The translations under genes and the position numbers were made by a program. From assembly GCA_038213375.1 (NCBI GenBank), contig JBBQTB010000012.1, positions 62,001 through 126,000 on the forward strand: DNA of 64,000 nucleotides, in the 5' to 3' direction. Positions within the stretch are counted from its first letter, which is position 1. Every line of letters starts with the position of its first letter. The notes beneath the pieces were generated by a model that saw only the letters and a list, made by a program, of their open reading frames with translations, had not been told where the DNA came from and searched no databases. The DNA comes from JAAUTT01 sp038213375. GTDB lineage: Bacteria; Bacteroidota; Bacteroidia; Bacteroidales; JAAUTT01. Below are positions 63,361 through 64,000 of the stretch, in pieces.

Positions 63361-63396
63361 AAACCGCAAAGTTCAGATTACCAAACTTTACGGTTT
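63361..63396 (-). terminator. Terminator of the tRNA-Gly gene
   Basis: Arms AAACCG..AAAG and CTTT..CGGTTT; on the minus strand the hairpin is followed by TTTTATTTTT. It lies 9 bases past the tRNA end. Confidence 0.72.
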
Positions 63397-63404
63397 ATAT
63401 ATTG

Positions 63405-63477
63405 AGCGGGAGACGAGACTCGGACTCGCGACCCTCAGCTTGGGAAGCTGATGCTCTACCAACTGAGCTACTCCCGC
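63405..63477 (-). tRNA. tRNA-Gly, anticodon CCC
   Basis: A 73-nt cloverleaf, no encoded CCA. Acceptor GCGGGAG pairs with CTCCCGC, D loop AGTTGGTA, anticodon stem TCAGC/GCTGA with loop TTCCCAA (CCC, reads GGG), T stem GCGAG/CTCGT, discriminator T73. The T loop is TCCGAGT: position 55 is C where U (pseudouridine) is nearly universal. Confidence 0.95.
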
Positions 63478-63620
63478 TTATAATTGAAGATACTGTACAC
63501 AATTCAGTATTTGTTGGCTGCAAAAATAATAAAATTTCATATTTAATAGGAGCAATTACGTAAAAAGACATAAATTTGTTTTACTTGTTTTACTTTTCTT
63601 TTAACCCTAAACTTAATTAT

Positions 63621-64000
63621 ATGAACCTTAAAAACTTAATCGTATTATTTACTCTCACATTTTCGCACTTCTCAATATTTTATGGACAAGGAAATCAGAA
63701 TTTAACAATTAGCGATCTGGCAGCCAAAATAGGTAATGTGCAGGCTGATAAGGTATCATACCAGCAAACGTTAAAAGTTCTTGATAATGCAAAAGGCAAA
63801 ATTGAAGTGTCGATTACTAAGGTGGAAGGTGAGAAAAAAACAAGCAATTACACATACGAATTTTATTTATCTGATATTGATAAAAATACGATTATTTCAA
63901 AACCCTCTGGCAAAACAATCAATGTGGAATTATCGGTACAGAATAATTTGAAATTTATTAAGGAATTCGCAGAAGGAGCATTGAAGGAATATTCATCTAA
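63621..64000 (+). CDS. Secreted protein of unknown family, cut by the right edge
   Basis: Starts MNLKNLIVLFTLTFSHFSIF, a signal peptide ending near YGQG, then a soluble domain (ISDLAAKIGNVQADKVSYQQ, VSITKVEGEKKTSNYTYEFY, LSDIDKNTIISKPSG). At least 126 codons without stop to the end of the window. The text recalls Bacteroidota proteins that hold a DUF-type immunoglobulin-like start, but I do not recognise it. Confidence 0.75.
   Translation, partial: MNLKNLIVLFTLTFSHFSIFYGQGNQNLTISDLAAKIGNVQADKVSYQQTLKVLDNAKGKIEVSITKVEGEKKTSNYTYEFYLSDIDKNTIISKPSGKTINVELSVQNNLKFIKEFAEGALKEYSS

Overview
The window is a stretch of chromosome from a low-GC member of the Bacteroidota, probably free-living. This rests on family content and promoter style; there is no 16S gene to name it further. 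Signs are the DUF4295 gene in an rpmB-rpmG-DUF4295-ftsY-rimO row, DUF4252/ECF sigma, YaiO, DUF1460, DUF2027-Smr, GldM-like and SprB/OmpA-like proteins, and repeated TAnnTTTG -7 promoter boxes, often -33 TTTG as well. Several apparent TTG starts (prfC, DUF2027, serB) are really the TTTG of such boxes, so I moved those starts downstream.

Layout. 1-1.45 kb: end of a type I restriction-modification operon read leftwards (xre, dinD, partial hsdM), divergent from a large SWIM-SNF2 helicase (1.6-5.1 kb). 5.2-12.2 kb: mnmE, a membrane phosphoesterase, an outer-membrane barrel, fRMsr, prfC and a threonine aldolase. 12.2-12.9 kb: a long hairpin, then three tandem 139-bp repeats with a near-perfect palindrome in each. 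12.9-17.5 kb: same-strand cluster of two c-type cytochrome lipoproteins, a DUF5777 barrel, a YceI-like protein, an OB-fold protein and a secreted lactonase-fold propeller; its joint function is unknown to me and it is the best candidate for an undescribed system. 17.7-24.7 kb: HtrA-like protease, GldM-like protein, metA, pgl-zwf and a FucP-type sugar transporter.

25.2-25.8 kb holds a deletion scar in which a frameshifted AraC-type regulator runs into the 3' end of a YceI gene. It is followed by pirin, a K+ channel, GtrA, a seven-heme NapC/NirT-type cytochrome, serB, an NmrA-type reductase, a truncated C_GCAxxG_C_C gene, an MFS exporter with a possible leader peptide, a DUF1460 protein, MaoC and YaiO. 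38.8-41.1 kb: ECF sigma and putative anti-sigma genes bracketed by two DUF4252 paralogues. 41.1-51.3 kb: sucD, queA, DUF2027-Smr, RNase P RNA, an OmpA/SprB-like protein with a propeller partner, a divergent tryptophanase-family enzyme and a SiaC-like protein. 51.5-63.5 kb is core: TPR protein, gyrA, clpC, queuosine precursor transporter, rimO, ftsY, DUF4295, rpmG, rpmB, cinA and a tRNA-Gly(CCC) with a C at position 55. A secreted protein gene runs off the right edge.

Working links: zwf and pgl make the oxidative pentose phosphate steps; queA and the YhhQ-type transporter both serve queuosine; mnmE, rimO, prfC and rnpB serve translation. I see no insertion sequence, rRNA or CRISPR array.
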